Shown: in pieces, positions 1 to 8,418 of the stretch
Layout: the number at the start of each line of letters is the position of its first letter
How positions within the stretch are numbered: the first letter of the stretch is position 1
Origin: CAYVUI01 sp964454745
GTDB lineage: Bacteria; Planctomycetota; Phycisphaerae; Sedimentisphaerales; Anaerohalosphaeraceae
Assembly (NCBI GenBank): GCA_964454745.1
Contig: CAYVUI010000089.1
Span: 1-18,811, forward strand
Direction: 5' to 3'
DNA: 18,811 bases
Made by a program: the position numbers and the translations under genes
Notes under the pieces: model-generated
Told to the model about the DNA's origin: nothing
Database searches by the model: none
Seen by the model: only the letters and a program-made list of their open reading frames with translations

Positions 1-56
1 GCCATCATGACCTCGGTCAGCGAAAAACCAAATTGTCGCCTGTCAACACGACCCAT
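1..56 (-). CDS. Prepilin-type protein, N-terminus only (runs off the window)
   Basis: Reading the minus strand from an ATG at 56-54 gives 18 codons, MGRVDRRQFGFSLTEVMM, before the window ends. This is a classic type III (prepilin peptidase) signal: a short basic leader, cleavage expected between G10 and F11, and the conserved Glu at mature position 5 (E15). The ATG shares one base with the TGA of the gene before it (TGATG), which indicates translational coupling and the same operon. Only the leader is visible, so the pseudopilin class (H, I, J, K or a lineage-specific one) cannot be told. It is the sixth prepilin-type protein in this row. Confidence 0.8.
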   Translation of the reverse strand, partial: MGRVDRRQFGFSLTEVMM

Positions 57-1177
57 CACTCATCTACCTTCTTATTGATAATCTCACCCGTATAGGGATT
101 GATGTAATAAACCTTCTGTCGGCTCAGATACGACGAAAACTTACTCTTCGACGGAAACTGCGCGTACTCTTTCGTGTCAAAAATCACGAATTCCTTCCGG
201 CTGGTTTCCGGCCCGATCCCGATATCATATTTCGACGGAAACGTCTTGTCCGACCCGCCGTAATCGTCCTGGTAAAACTTCGCCCGGTAATCCTCCACAT
301 CGCCGTCCACCACCGGCTTTACGTTAAACACCTTATCGCTGCTGCGGTCGCCGCTTTCGTGCTCGGGCGCACTGACATCATCCACGTTGCGCACCCACAC
401 CTTCCGCACCGCCAGCCGCCCCGAAGGCGAGAACACAATCGAAAAAGTCCGCGCATCCATCCAGTTCCGGTTCATCCCGTCAGTCACACTCCAACTGCCG
501 TTTTCAAGCGCTTTATCCACATCCGCCGCAACCATATCCGGCCAGTAATACTCAATCGTATTTCCCCAGTCCATCGCCCCGCTTGGGTAATACGCCCGCT
601 CCACATACGTCAAATCCGTCACCGCCATACTCCCCGGAATCGGCAGCGGCTTTCGCCCGATCATCGCACGGTACCCATACGCCAGGCTCGTCAAATTCGG
701 GTCCTCCACGATATACGTCAGGTACATCTTGCCCGTCGTATCCGGCTGAAAACGAATCCCCGCATACGTTCCGTCACGCAGAGCCGTCGCCCGCGCCGTC
801 GCCAGCGCCCCCTCGATCACGTAAATCATCCCCTCCGACGAAGCCAGCGATTTACTCAGCTCCAGTGCCGTCGGAATCGCGATCCCCGCAAGAACCGCCA
901 ATACCCCCAGCACCACCAAAACCTCCGTCAGCGTAAACCCGCGCTTGCGGGAACAAAAACCGGCCGGAACCTGCCGCTCTGCCTGTCCCTGGAAAGAATT
1001 TGCATCCTCCGAAAGCTTAGACATCCCGTCCAAGCCCCGGCCGAAACGACCCCGCGCACACTCCACGCAAGGGGCCGCCTTATCAAAAAACGTCCCTGCT
1101 TTGGTAACCTCTGCCGTCACACAGAAACCAGGTTGTCTTCGCTTACTGAACATATCCGTTATCGATCCAAAGATCAT
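56..1177 (-). CDS. GspH/FimT-like pseudopilin with unusually long N-terminal leader
   Basis: Likely a minor pseudopilin of the secretion/pilus locus. A prepilin motif KRG|FTLTEV lies at residues 78-86, with cleavage expected after G80, the conserved Glu at 85 and a hydrophobic helix at about 87-105. The ALATARATALRDGTYAGIRF stretch and a later FSPSGRLAV segment resemble the GspH/FimT fold. The start is uncertain. The ATG at 1177 overlaps the upstream stop as ATGA and sits behind an AGGGA, but it yields an 80-residue leader with cysteines at 19, 37, 40 and 75. An internal ATG at 1024 (M52) would leave a more usual 29-residue leader and 293-300 residues in total, but also a 149-base gap not seen elsewhere in the operon. 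The C-terminus lacks the SAG-x-DG signature of its neighbours. The function is inferred from the motif and position. Confidence 0.8.
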   Translation of the reverse strand: MIFGSITDMFSKRRQPGFCVTAEVTKAGTFFDKAAPCVECARGRFGRGLDGMSKLSEDANSFQGQAERQVPAGFCSRKRGFTLTEVLVVLGVLAVLAGIAIPTALELSKSLASSEGMIYVIEGALATARATALRDGTYAGIRFQPDTTGKMYLTYIVEDPNLTSLAYGYRAMIGRKPLPIPGSMAVTDLTYVERAYYPSGAMDWGNTIEYYWPDMVAADVDKALENGSWSVTDGMNRNWMDARTFSIVFSPSGRLAVRKVWVRNVDDVSAPEHESGDRSSDKVFNVKPVVDGDVEDYRAKFYQDDYGGSDKTFPSKYDIGIGPETSRKEFVIFDTKEYAQFPSKSKFSSYLSRQKVYYINPYTGEIINKKVDE

Positions 1178-2184
1178 TCCCTGTCAAAATTCATCAAATC
1201 ATCCGACGTCCCGTACACGCCGTCAAGCCCCGCACTGATCAAGATAAACCGGTCCGGGTTGTACGGCCGCACCGGGTTCACATACGTCGGATTCGCCGTA
1301 ATATCGTAAAAAGATTTCGCGTAGGTCCCCGGGTCCGAAGCCGCTTCGATCAAATGAAACGGATGCTTCTCGCTCGTTTCCGAGATCACCGGAAGAGGTG
1401 TCCGATTCAAAACCGGGATCGGATTCGGAGCCGAAAAGACGGAATTATGAATCCAGTTGTACATGCAGTTGGAATTATTCGCCGTCAAGTCCCAATCCGC
1501 AAATGAATGCATATACTTCGTCGGGTCGGCCTTGTAATACAAAATCGGCATCCCCGTCCGCTTGTTATCCGTCAGTTTCTTAACCTGTCCCAACTGGTCG
1601 CACAGCACCCAGGTCGCCCCCGCATTGCCCATATTGGCCGACGCAAGTTCCGCCGGGGAATACAGTGAATCCAGCCGCTCCGGGTTGCCCGCCTCGATAT
1701 CAATATACGGCCCCTTGCGAATCGCCACATTCTCATCCTGGGTTTCGCCATAGACCGGATTGGGATCATTAACATGATACAGGTACTCATCATTATTAAT
1801 CGTCCCGTCGCCGTTGATATCTCCCGTGCCGTCCTGGAGATACTCCGTATCCGGATGCACGCCAAAGCCGTCACGGCCCAGCATCGCCTCGGCCAGCCGC
1901 TGCGCACCGCAGTAATACTCAAAGCCCGGGTTCATAATATACCCGTTCCTGCCTTCGAGCAGGTACGACTCCGGGTAATCCCCGAAATCATTGCGGTACC
2001 CTTCCAGCCCGACCTCGATCGCGTTAAACTGCGCGCTTTGCCTCATCGTCAGCGCCGTCTCCTTGACCAGGTTCACCGCCGGGACCAGCAGTGCCACCAG
2101 GATCGCGACCACCAGCACCGCGGCCATCACCTCGATCAGCGTAAATCCGCGTCTTATTCTCATGTTTCTATCCCAACATCTCAT
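1174..2184 (-). CDS. Pseudopilin paralogue with EF-hand-like loop and C-terminal SAG-x-DG motif
   Basis: This 336-residue prepilin-type protein begins MRCWDRNMRIRRG|FTLIEV. Cleavage is expected after G13, the conserved Glu is E18, and the hydrophobic helix spans about 19-40. The start at 2184 is backed by GGGAGGT seven bases upstream; the ATG at 2163 is the alternative. Residues 122-133 (DINGDGTINNDE) match a 12-position EF-hand calcium loop, with Asp, Asn and Asp at 1, 3 and 5, Gly at 6, Ile at 8 and Glu at 12. The middle carries LAEAMLG and GMPILYYKAD (211-220). The end has ILISAGLDGVYGTSDD, reminiscent of the calcium site in GspG. It is a paralogue of the proteins at 2221-3246 and 4182-5240. 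Its exact role, major or minor pilin or a surface adhesin, is unknown. Confidence 0.87.
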   Translation of the reverse strand: MRCWDRNMRIRRGFTLIEVMAAVLVVAILVALLVPAVNLVKETALTMRQSAQFNAIEVGLEGYRNDFGDYPESYLLEGRNGYIMNPGFEYYCGAQRLAEAMLGRDGFGVHPDTEYLQDGTGDINGDGTINNDEYLYHVNDPNPVYGETQDENVAIRKGPYIDIEAGNPERLDSLYSPAELASANMGNAGATWVLCDQLGQVKKLTDNKRTGMPILYYKADPTKYMHSFADWDLTANNSNCMYNWIHNSVFSAPNPIPVLNRTPLPVISETSEKHPFHLIEAASDPGTYAKSFYDITANPTYVNPVRPYNPDRFILISAGLDGVYGTSDDLMNFDRE

Positions 2185-2220
2185 TGCAGGACCTCCCGGG
2201 AACCTGTCCCATAAGGATCA

Positions 2221-3246
2221 TCAATAATCAAAATTCGTAATATCATCCTGTGTACCATAAATGCCGTCCACACCCGCACTGACCAGCAGGTACCGATCCG
2301 GGTTGTACGGCAGGTTAAACTTATTCACCTTTTTATTGCGTATACTCTCGTAAAATTCCTTCATGCCCTGGTCCGGCTGACCGTTGAACTTGCTGCTGTC
2401 CTGGTACTCCGGATCCCACACGTGCTTTTCCTGCGACGCCGCATCGAGCTTCGGCTCAAGATCACAAATCGCCTGGTTGTCGTCGTAATTATAAACCCAG
2501 CTCCGGTACATCATCCACATCACGTTCGCCGTCGGGTCATCCTTGTCAAAATTAGAGCTGGTCATGAACTCATCCGTCCGGTCATCCGCCTTGTAGTACA
2601 AAATCGGCATCCCGGCCCGGATCGACTCCCCTCCAACCTCGATCTTCTTATGCCGGTATACATCCGTAAGCACCGGCGAAAGATACGCATCCGTCGACGG
2701 GAACACATCCCCCGTACTCCCCGCCCCGTACAACTCTTCCATCGTGTAAGCGCCAAGGTCGCCCATCCCGATATACGCCCGCCGCTGACGGTCCCTTGCC
2801 AGCGCGATCTGATCCGCGTTCGATCCTTTCGCCTGGCTGGCGTAAATATCCGCCGCCGTCACCTCGTAAGGACTCGACCCGCTGATCGTCGGGTACATCT
2901 TTGTATGAAACAACACACCCCCGGCATTCATCTCGTAAACCGGGTCCCACGTCGTCAGCGGATCAAAACCCTGCCCGTTGCGGCCGATCATCGCCTCGGC
3001 AAGAACCTGCGCCCCGCACACCACCTGGTTGGGCAAACTGCCACGCGCATTGGACTCCGGAAAATCATCGTAATCTTTGCGAAATGCTTCGATCCCGACC
3101 TCGATATCATGCAGCGCTGCCTTTTGCGCCACATCACGGGCCATATTCTTGACCTTCTGAATCCCCGGCACAAGAATCGCCACCAGCATCGCAATAATCC
3201 CGATCACCGTCAAAAGCTCCAGGATCGTAAAACCGCTTCGCTTCAT
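2221..3246 (-). CDS. Pseudopilin paralogue with C-terminal SAG-x-DG motif
   Basis: This is a prepilin-type protein of 341 residues from the ATG at 3246. That start gives the textbook leader MKRSG|FTILELL, with cleavage after G5 and Glu at 10, and it follows GAAGG with about seven bases of spacing. The reading frame stays open up to a GTG at 3312, adding up to 22 residues and overlapping the upstream gene. Those starts (3270, 3285, 3297, 3306, 3312) have weaker ribosome sites. Shared family blocks are LAEAMIG, GMPILYYKAD and, at the end, YLLVSAGVDGIYGTQDDITN. In GspG the equivalent acidic C-terminal loop binds calcium; that role is inferred here. It lies 36 bases before the next pseudopilin gene. 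Confidence 0.86.
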   Translation of the reverse strand: MKRSGFTILELLTVIGIIAMLVAILVPGIQKVKNMARDVAQKAALHDIEVGIEAFRKDYDDFPESNARGSLPNQVVCGAQVLAEAMIGRNGQGFDPLTTWDPVYEMNAGGVLFHTKMYPTISGSSPYEVTAADIYASQAKGSNADQIALARDRQRRAYIGMGDLGAYTMEELYGAGSTGDVFPSTDAYLSPVLTDVYRHKKIEVGGESIRAGMPILYYKADDRTDEFMTSSNFDKDDPTANVMWMMYRSWVYNYDDNQAICDLEPKLDAASQEKHVWDPEYQDSSKFNGQPDQGMKEFYESIRNKKVNKFNLPYNPDRYLLVSAGVDGIYGTQDDITNFDY

Positions 3247-3289
3247 TTTTTTTCCTTCAGGCCTGTTCATGGCACGACCCTTCATTGTC

Positions 3290-3931
3290 TTAATCATTTC
3301 GTACATTATCACCCTCGGTCAGAATATTCCCGTCCGGACCGGGCGAAACCAGCAATGGATACGCATCCCCCGAGTCATAGCGATACACAATAGCATGGCC
3401 CCACGCGTCGCGAATCCGCAAAAGCTCCGTCTCAATATTCAGGCTGGCCGGTGCAAGGCGAAACATCGCCGGCTTGCCCTTATCATCTGTACTGGTAATC
3501 AGTGACGCGCTGATCGTATCGAGAATCCGCCGGCTTTTCGCGTAATTCCGCAGGAAATACACCATCCCGGCATTCGACCACTCGTCCGGCGACGGGGCGG
3601 AATCAATCATCTGAATCGTAACATTTTTATTCAATGTGTCACTAAGTACCGCTTCAAAATCATCCTGGTCAAAAAACTCGTCGATCCCCAGCTCCGTGCC
3701 GAGGTCCGAATCTTTAGTCACAAACGGAAACACCTGGTACACGTCATAATACTGATCCAGCGCCGATTCAAGAATCCCCATCGTACCCAGCGTAAGGTTC
3801 TCTTCCGCCTGTATGCGCAGATGTTTACCGAGCCCCAGAAGCGCCCCGGCCAGGATCGCGATGATCGCCACCGCGGTCAGCACTTCAATCAAACTGAATC
3901 CAGATTGTCGGTTCTCTCGATACATAAACAT
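3290..3931 (-). CDS. GspG-like pseudopilin
   Basis: This prepilin-type protein has 213 residues from the ATG at 3931, which follows AAAGG by about five bases. The frame extends to a TTG at 3982, but those starts lack a good ribosome site. The leader MFMYRENRQSG|FSLIEV places cleavage after G11 and Glu at 16. Of the five complete prepilin genes it is the shortest and the closest to the GspG core. It has a TMGILESALDQYYDVYQVFP helix that is followed by a loop, then RDAWGHAIVYRY, and an ending LLVSPGPDGNILTEGDN, all positioned as in GspG (D-x-WG-x-x-x-x-Y and the acidic GPDG loop). It could be the major pseudopilin or the core subunit of the apparatus. It stops 43 bases before the next start. 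Confidence 0.82.
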   Translation of the reverse strand: MFMYRENRQSGFSLIEVLTAVAIIAILAGALLGLGKHLRIQAEENLTLGTMGILESALDQYYDVYQVFPFVTKDSDLGTELGIDEFFDQDDFEAVLSDTLNKNVTIQMIDSAPSPDEWSNAGMVYFLRNYAKSRRILDTISASLITSTDDKGKPAMFRLAPASLNIETELLRIRDAWGHAIVYRYDSGDAYPLLVSPGPDGNILTEGDNVRND

Positions 3932-4181
3932 CTGCGCCTTTACAGGCCCAAGCATCCGCCTACAGAAGGCCGCGTCAAACAAACGCGTTCACCTGGCCAA
4001 CATTAAGCCCGAAGCTCCTCGAAAACCCCGGGCATACCTTCGTTACGTCTATTCGGCGCCCACCCAAAGCAGGCGCCGCCCCGGCAATGCCCTTCATACA
4101 AGCCCGCATACACGAACCCTCAGGGCATGACCTTACAAATCATATACATGACAAAGAGCAAATCACAAACGAACGCAAACC
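3932..4181. other. Largest internal gap of the pseudopilin operon
   Basis: These 250 bases separate two pseudopilin genes and contain no convincing gene. A 7-bp perfect inverted repeat, CGGCGCC (4054-4060) and GGCGCCG (4072-4078), has an 11-base loop and no T-run on either side, so it is not an obvious terminator. It may be an RNA processing or stabilising stem that sets different levels of the two flanking pilins; this is inference. I found no clear minus-strand promoter. Confidence 0.4.
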
Positions 4182-5240
4182 TTAGTTCTGCAGCTCACGC
4201 TTAAAGTTCGTGATATCATCCGCGGTGCCGTACTCACCGTCTTTACCCGCACTGATCAAAACATACGTATCCGCGTTATACGGAACCTGGAAGTTCTGCA
4301 GGTTCGACGACACTTTCTCATTAATAATCATCCGCTCAAAGTCTTCCGTATCCTCGGGTGTAATTGAACCCGCTACAGAGTTACCTGTACCGCCAAGGGC
4401 GCCATCCGCCAATGCATGGGGATCGGTCCCGGCCGTGTCACCCGGCTTACCGAGGGCCAGAATCTCAAAATTATCATCATAGAGGAACACATCATCGCCC
4501 CGTCCGCGTGCGTCATTATAATTCTGGCTGTCAAAGGCACGGCGTGCGCGGTAGTAAAGAACCGGCATACCCGTCTTCTTGCCGCCCGGACGCTGTTCGG
4601 TATACACATCACACAGTACCAGCGAAGCAAATTCATTTGCCGCCGGGTTGCTCGTCGTCTGGTAATTGCCGAGATCAGCTACATCATACACATCCGCCAT
4701 CTCGTACGCATTTGCGCTCTCAAGCTGAACATAAGGTCCCTCGCGCGCCTCGCGGTTTTCTTCCGCGGTTTCAGAGTACAGGGGATTGATACCCGTCGCA
4801 TCATAACCCTGCTCGGGGTGATACACTTCATACGCAACCCAGGCACCATTGAGGTCCTCATGGATGTTCTGGTTATCCGCACGAAACGCAGACTTCGGAT
4901 GGAAACCCAAAAGATCCAGTCCTACCATCGCCTCGGCAAGCTTGTTCGCCCCGGAGTAAGCGTAAGTATCCGCGCCAATTGTCGGCGGAAACGGTGCAGT
5001 ATCATATAAGTTTTCATTTGATTCCGGGTAACTGCCCATATCCTTATGGAACAGCTCAAGCCCCACCTCAATCGAGTGGAACTGGCTCTGCTGCTGCACT
5101 TCCTTGGCAAAATCCCGTACCAGGCCCAGTGCCGGTACCAGCAGGCCGATCAGGATCGCGATCACCGCCATCACCGTCAACAGCTCAATGATCGTAAATC
5201 CGGCCTTGTCAAAATCTTTTCTTCCAACTTTCGCTTTCAT
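4182..5240 (-). CDS. Pseudopilin paralogue with C-terminal SAG-x-DG motif
   Basis: This 352-residue prepilin-type protein begins MKAKVGRKDFDKAG|FTIIELL, with cleavage expected after G14, Glu at 19 and a hydrophobic helix to about residue 41. The ATG at 5240 follows AAAGG by eight bases. The globular part shares LAEAMVG, a REGPYVQLESAN segment, GMPVLYYRAR and the ending YVLISAGKDGEYGTADDITN with the paralogues at 1174-2184 and 2221-3246. It is the first pilin after the gspF-like gene, with a 59-base gap. A Gly-rich insert (GDTAGTDPHALADGALGGTG) in the C-terminal third is its own. Family knowledge supports a pseudopilin; substrate and copy number in the fibre are unknown. Confidence 0.87.
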   Translation of the reverse strand: MKAKVGRKDFDKAGFTIIELLTVMAVIAILIGLLVPALGLVRDFAKEVQQQSQFHSIEVGLELFHKDMGSYPESNENLYDTAPFPPTIGADTYAYSGANKLAEAMVGLDLLGFHPKSAFRADNQNIHEDLNGAWVAYEVYHPEQGYDATGINPLYSETAEENREAREGPYVQLESANAYEMADVYDVADLGNYQTTSNPAANEFASLVLCDVYTEQRPGGKKTGMPVLYYRARRAFDSQNYNDARGRGDDVFLYDDNFEILALGKPGDTAGTDPHALADGALGGTGNSVAGSITPEDTEDFERMIINEKVSSNLQNFQVPYNADTYVLISAGKDGEYGTADDITNFKRELQN

Positions 5241-5299
5241 CGCTTCAACCTTTCAATATCGAATAAGGACGTTTTGTTTGTAATTCCCTTCCATACCCT

Positions 5300-6556
5300 T
5301 TACATCAACACCGTGATCATCCGGACCATCGGCAGGAACATTGCCACAACAATCACACCTACAATCCCCCCGAGAAACAGGATCATCACCGGCTCGAGCA
5401 GGCTCATCAGCGAAGACACGCGAACATCCGCGTCCTCGTCAAAGTTACGGGCGACCTTCTCAAGCATCTTATCCAGGTCACCTGTCTCTTCTCCAACGTC
5501 AACCATGTTAACCACAATCGAGTCCACCGTCTTGCTCTGCCGCAGCGGATTCGCAAACGAATCCCCCTGCCGGATCGAATTCTGCACCTTGCCCAGCATA
5601 TTGGCATACACCTCGTTGCCCGCCGTCTCACGGGTAATGTTCAGTGCCTCCAAAATCGGAACACCCGCGCTGATCAGCGTACCCAGCGTTCGCGTCCAGC
5701 GGGCGACCGCCGTCAGGTATGCGATTTTTCCGACAATCGGGGTTTTAAGCGTGATAATATCCAATACCAGCCGGCCGTGCCGAAACTGGCGAATCAGTTT
5801 GACCATCAAAAAGACCACGATCGGGAACAGCACAACCATCCCGGCATTGAGACCCTTGCGGCCCAGCAGCCAGTTACTGATATTCAGCAGCGTCTGCGTC
5901 AGCGCCGGCAGCCCCGCCTCGCCGTCACTCATATCGCTCAGGACCTCCGCAAACGTCGGGATAATAAAGATCATCAGACCCAGTACGATCACCAGTGCCG
6001 CCGTCAACACCACGATCGGGTACACCATCGCACCCTTGACCTTGCCGCGAAGACGCTCGGCCTTTTCCATAAAGTCCGCCACACGCTGAAGGATCACGTC
6101 CAGGACACCGCCAACCTCGCCCGCTGCGACCATGTTCACAAACAGCCGGTTAAACGTCCGCGGATACTTCGCCATCGCCTCCGAAAGCGTCGAGCCGCCC
6201 TCGATGTCATCGGCAAGGTAGCCCAGAACTTTCTTGAACGTGCCGCGCTTCTGCTGCTGTTCGAGAATCTTCAGGCTCCGAAGGATCGACAAACCCGCGT
6301 CCTGCAGCGTAGACAACTGCCGCGCGAACTGCGTAATCACCTTCGTCTTGACCTTACCGCCCGAACCGCGCCGGGCCTTGGGCCTCGCCGCATCCGTCGC
6401 GGCAACCTTCTTGCCCGCACCGCGGGCACGAACCTTCGTCGGGAACAACCCCTTGTTCTTGATCTTGCTGATCGCTTCCTTGCTGCTTAGCGCTTCAACC
6501 TCGGACTTGACCGGGTTGCCCTGCGAATCGAGTGCTTCAAATTGAAAAACAGGCAT
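5300..6556 (-). CDS. gspF: GspF/PilC inner-membrane platform protein
   Basis: The polytopic platform protein of type II secretion and type IV pili couples the cytoplasmic ATPases to pilin extraction from the membrane. The start at 6556 (MPVFQFEALDSQG) is chosen because GGAGGT lies seven bases upstream and the protein then begins like other GspF/PilC proteins; a further in-frame start at 6592 is not supported. Of 418 residues, two copies of the T2SSF domain are seen at about 79-196 and 285-406, each with the TL-x-x-AG and VGE-x-x-G-x-LD pattern. Membrane segments lie at about 178-201, 239-255 and 389-412. A basic, Ala/Lys-rich linker (about 45-70) precedes the first domain. It lies between a GspE-type ATPase and the pilins, and is the only platform gene in the window. 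Confidence 0.95.
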   Translation of the reverse strand: MPVFQFEALDSQGNPVKSEVEALSSKEAISKIKNKGLFPTKVRARGAGKKVAATDAARPKARRGSGGKVKTKVITQFARQLSTLQDAGLSILRSLKILEQQQKRGTFKKVLGYLADDIEGGSTLSEAMAKYPRTFNRLFVNMVAAGEVGGVLDVILQRVADFMEKAERLRGKVKGAMVYPIVVLTAALVIVLGLMIFIIPTFAEVLSDMSDGEAGLPALTQTLLNISNWLLGRKGLNAGMVVLFPIVVFLMVKLIRQFRHGRLVLDIITLKTPIVGKIAYLTAVARWTRTLGTLISAGVPILEALNITRETAGNEVYANMLGKVQNSIRQGDSFANPLRQSKTVDSIVVNMVDVGEETGDLDKMLEKVARNFDEDADVRVSSLMSLLEPVMILFLGGIVGVIVVAMFLPMVRMITVLM

Positions 6557-6609
6557 TTTAAATACCTCCGCCAAACAACTGTGTTTGTACAAAATTCATT
6601 CTCATCTTT

Positions 6610-8361
6610 TTATTCCTCAGCCGCCATCGTCTCACGAACCACCTCGTCAATCGTCGTAATTCCCTTGTAGATCAGTTCCAGTCCGTTCTCGCGGAGAAGT
6701 TTCATCCCGCTTTTCCTCGCTGCTTCGCGAAGAACATTCGACGATGCATCGTTCATTATCAGCTCGCGGATTTCATCATTAAACGTCATAATCTCAAACA
6801 ATCCGTTTCGTCCGCGGTATCCCGTATTATTGCACTGCTCACAGCCCCTGCCGTGATAGAATTTCTTATCCTTGACATCTTCCAGCGTCAGACCCAGTTC
6901 CATCAGTGAATCCTCGCTGGGTTCATATTCCCGCTTGCAGTTCGTACAAATACGGCGAACCAGCCGCTGGGCCACGATCCCTTCCAGCGTGGCCGTAATC
7001 AGGAATGTCTCCAGGCCAAGGTCCACAAGACGGGCAATCGTACCGGGCGCATCGTTGGTGTGAAGCGTCGTAAATACAAGGTGACCGGTCAAACTCGCCT
7101 GGATCGCAATCTGGGCCGTCTCGAGGTCACGAATTTCACCGACCATCACCACGTCCGGGTCCTGACGCAAAATAGAACGCAAACACTTGGCAAACGTCAA
7201 CCCGATATCCGGCAATATCTGCACCTGGATCAGGCCGTCAATATCATACTCAACCGGGTCCTCGGTCGTAATCAGCTTGCGGTCGATGGTGTTAAGCTCT
7301 TTGAGCGCCGAATACAGCGTCGTCGTCTTTCCACAGCCCGTCGGACCGGTAACAATCACGATACCGTTAGGTTTGTGGATAAGCTGCTCCACTACGTCGT
7401 AATCCCGACCCGAAAGCCCCAGCATTTCCAGCTTCAAATCCACCTGGCTGCGGTCCAGGATACGAAGCACCACGCTCTCGCCGAACATCGTCGGAAGAAC
7501 ACTCACACGAAGGTCCACCGGGTTGCCCCCTACCACCAGCGGAATACGGCCGTCCTGCGGAAGCCGACGTTCCGCGATATCCAGGTCCGCCATAACCTTA
7601 ATACGGCTGCTAAGCGCTACCGCGATATGCTTGGGAGGCGGAACCATCTCGTACAATACGCCGTCAATACGGTACCGCATCTTGTACTCATCCTCGAACG
7701 GCTCAAAATGAACGTCTGACGCCTTGTCCCGGATTGCCTGAAGCAGCACGAGGTTCAACAGCTTCTTTACCGGGTTGGAATCCGCCAGCCCCTTGAGTTC
7801 ATCCAGGTCAATACTCGCGTCGCGCCCCTCGAACTGGCTAAGCTCCGCGTCATTTTGCAGCTCACCCAAAAGTTCGCTGATCCCCTCGTCTTCATCCGGA
7901 TAATAACGGGTAAGTGCCGATTCAAGAGCGTCCTTGTCCGTTACTTTCGCCCGAATCTTAAATCCCATCAGGGTCGTAAGGTCGTCAATCGCCCGGAAAT
8001 TGTCCGGGCTGTCCAGTGCGACCGTAAGTTCATTCCTGCCGGAATCGTATTCGAGGGGAACAATATTATATGTCTTGGCCATCTGGGCGGGAACCTGGTC
8101 AATCACATCCTCGGAAATCTCATAATTCCCGATATCTGTATACTCCATTCCCCGCTGTGCAGCCAGCGCGATCTGCAGATCATGATCGGTAACCAGGTCC
8201 ATTTCAAGACATAGCTGACCGAATTTAGCCTCTCCATCCCCCTTATCTTTCTGTGCAGACAAAACCTCCTGCGCCTTCTCACGGGTAAGCAACCCCATCT
8301 TAATGAGAATGCGTCCAAGCGTTCTGCCTTTTAATTGATCGATTGGCGGCATTTTAGCCAT
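6610..8361 (-). CDS. gspE: GspE/PilB-type assembly ATPase (copy next to gspF)
   Basis: This cytoplasmic hexameric ATPase powers pseudopilus or pilus extension. The start at 8361 is chosen for GGAGGT eight bases upstream, and it fits a promoter about 60 bases up; an ATG at 8400 is possible but has a poor ribosome site. The 583 residues comprise an N-terminal T2SSE domain (about 10-160), then the N2 domain with KASDVHFEP and the RYRIDG box. Next come Walker A GPTGCGKT (339-346), Asp box TTEDPVEY, Walker B VVMVGEIRD (404-412) with the catalytic Glu, and His box TGHLVFTTLHTND. A four-cysteine zinc site (C472, C475, C507, C510) is typical of GspE and PilB. It leads the operon that continues into gspF and the pilins. 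Confidence 0.95.
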   Translation of the reverse strand: MAKMPPIDQLKGRTLGRILIKMGLLTREKAQEVLSAQKDKGDGEAKFGQLCLEMDLVTDHDLQIALAAQRGMEYTDIGNYEISEDVIDQVPAQMAKTYNIVPLEYDSGRNELTVALDSPDNFRAIDDLTTLMGFKIRAKVTDKDALESALTRYYPDEDEGISELLGELQNDAELSQFEGRDASIDLDELKGLADSNPVKKLLNLVLLQAIRDKASDVHFEPFEDEYKMRYRIDGVLYEMVPPPKHIAVALSSRIKVMADLDIAERRLPQDGRIPLVVGGNPVDLRVSVLPTMFGESVVLRILDRSQVDLKLEMLGLSGRDYDVVEQLIHKPNGIVIVTGPTGCGKTTTLYSALKELNTIDRKLITTEDPVEYDIDGLIQVQILPDIGLTFAKCLRSILRQDPDVVMVGEIRDLETAQIAIQASLTGHLVFTTLHTNDAPGTIARLVDLGLETFLITATLEGIVAQRLVRRICTNCKREYEPSEDSLMELGLTLEDVKDKKFYHGRGCEQCNNTGYRGRNGLFEIMTFNDEIRELIMNDASSNVLREAARKSGMKLLRENGLELIYKGITTIDEVVRETMAAEE

Positions 8362-8418
8362 CTCTGTCGACCTCCATTCTAATCTCGCCGGATCAAACAT
8401 CCGGCCGTCTTCTATTCT

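Noticed and set aside
2422..3393. Long open frame on plus rich in Arg and His
   Set aside because: It is antisense to a well-supported pseudopilin and its composition is what a reverse-complement shadow of a GC-rich gene gives.
4054..4078. Rho-independent terminator within the pilin operon
   Set aside because: The stem is good but no T-run follows on either strand.
3975..4097. Possible 40-residue minus-strand ORF in the pilin operon gap
   Set aside because: It starts at an ATG without a ribosome site, has no recognisable features and overlaps the likely leader of the next gene.
5046..6089. Long open frame on plus (347 codons) across the gspF gene
   Set aside because: It is Ser/Thr/Ile-rich, has no recognisable domain and lies antisense to a gene with clear GspF domains and a strong ribosome site.
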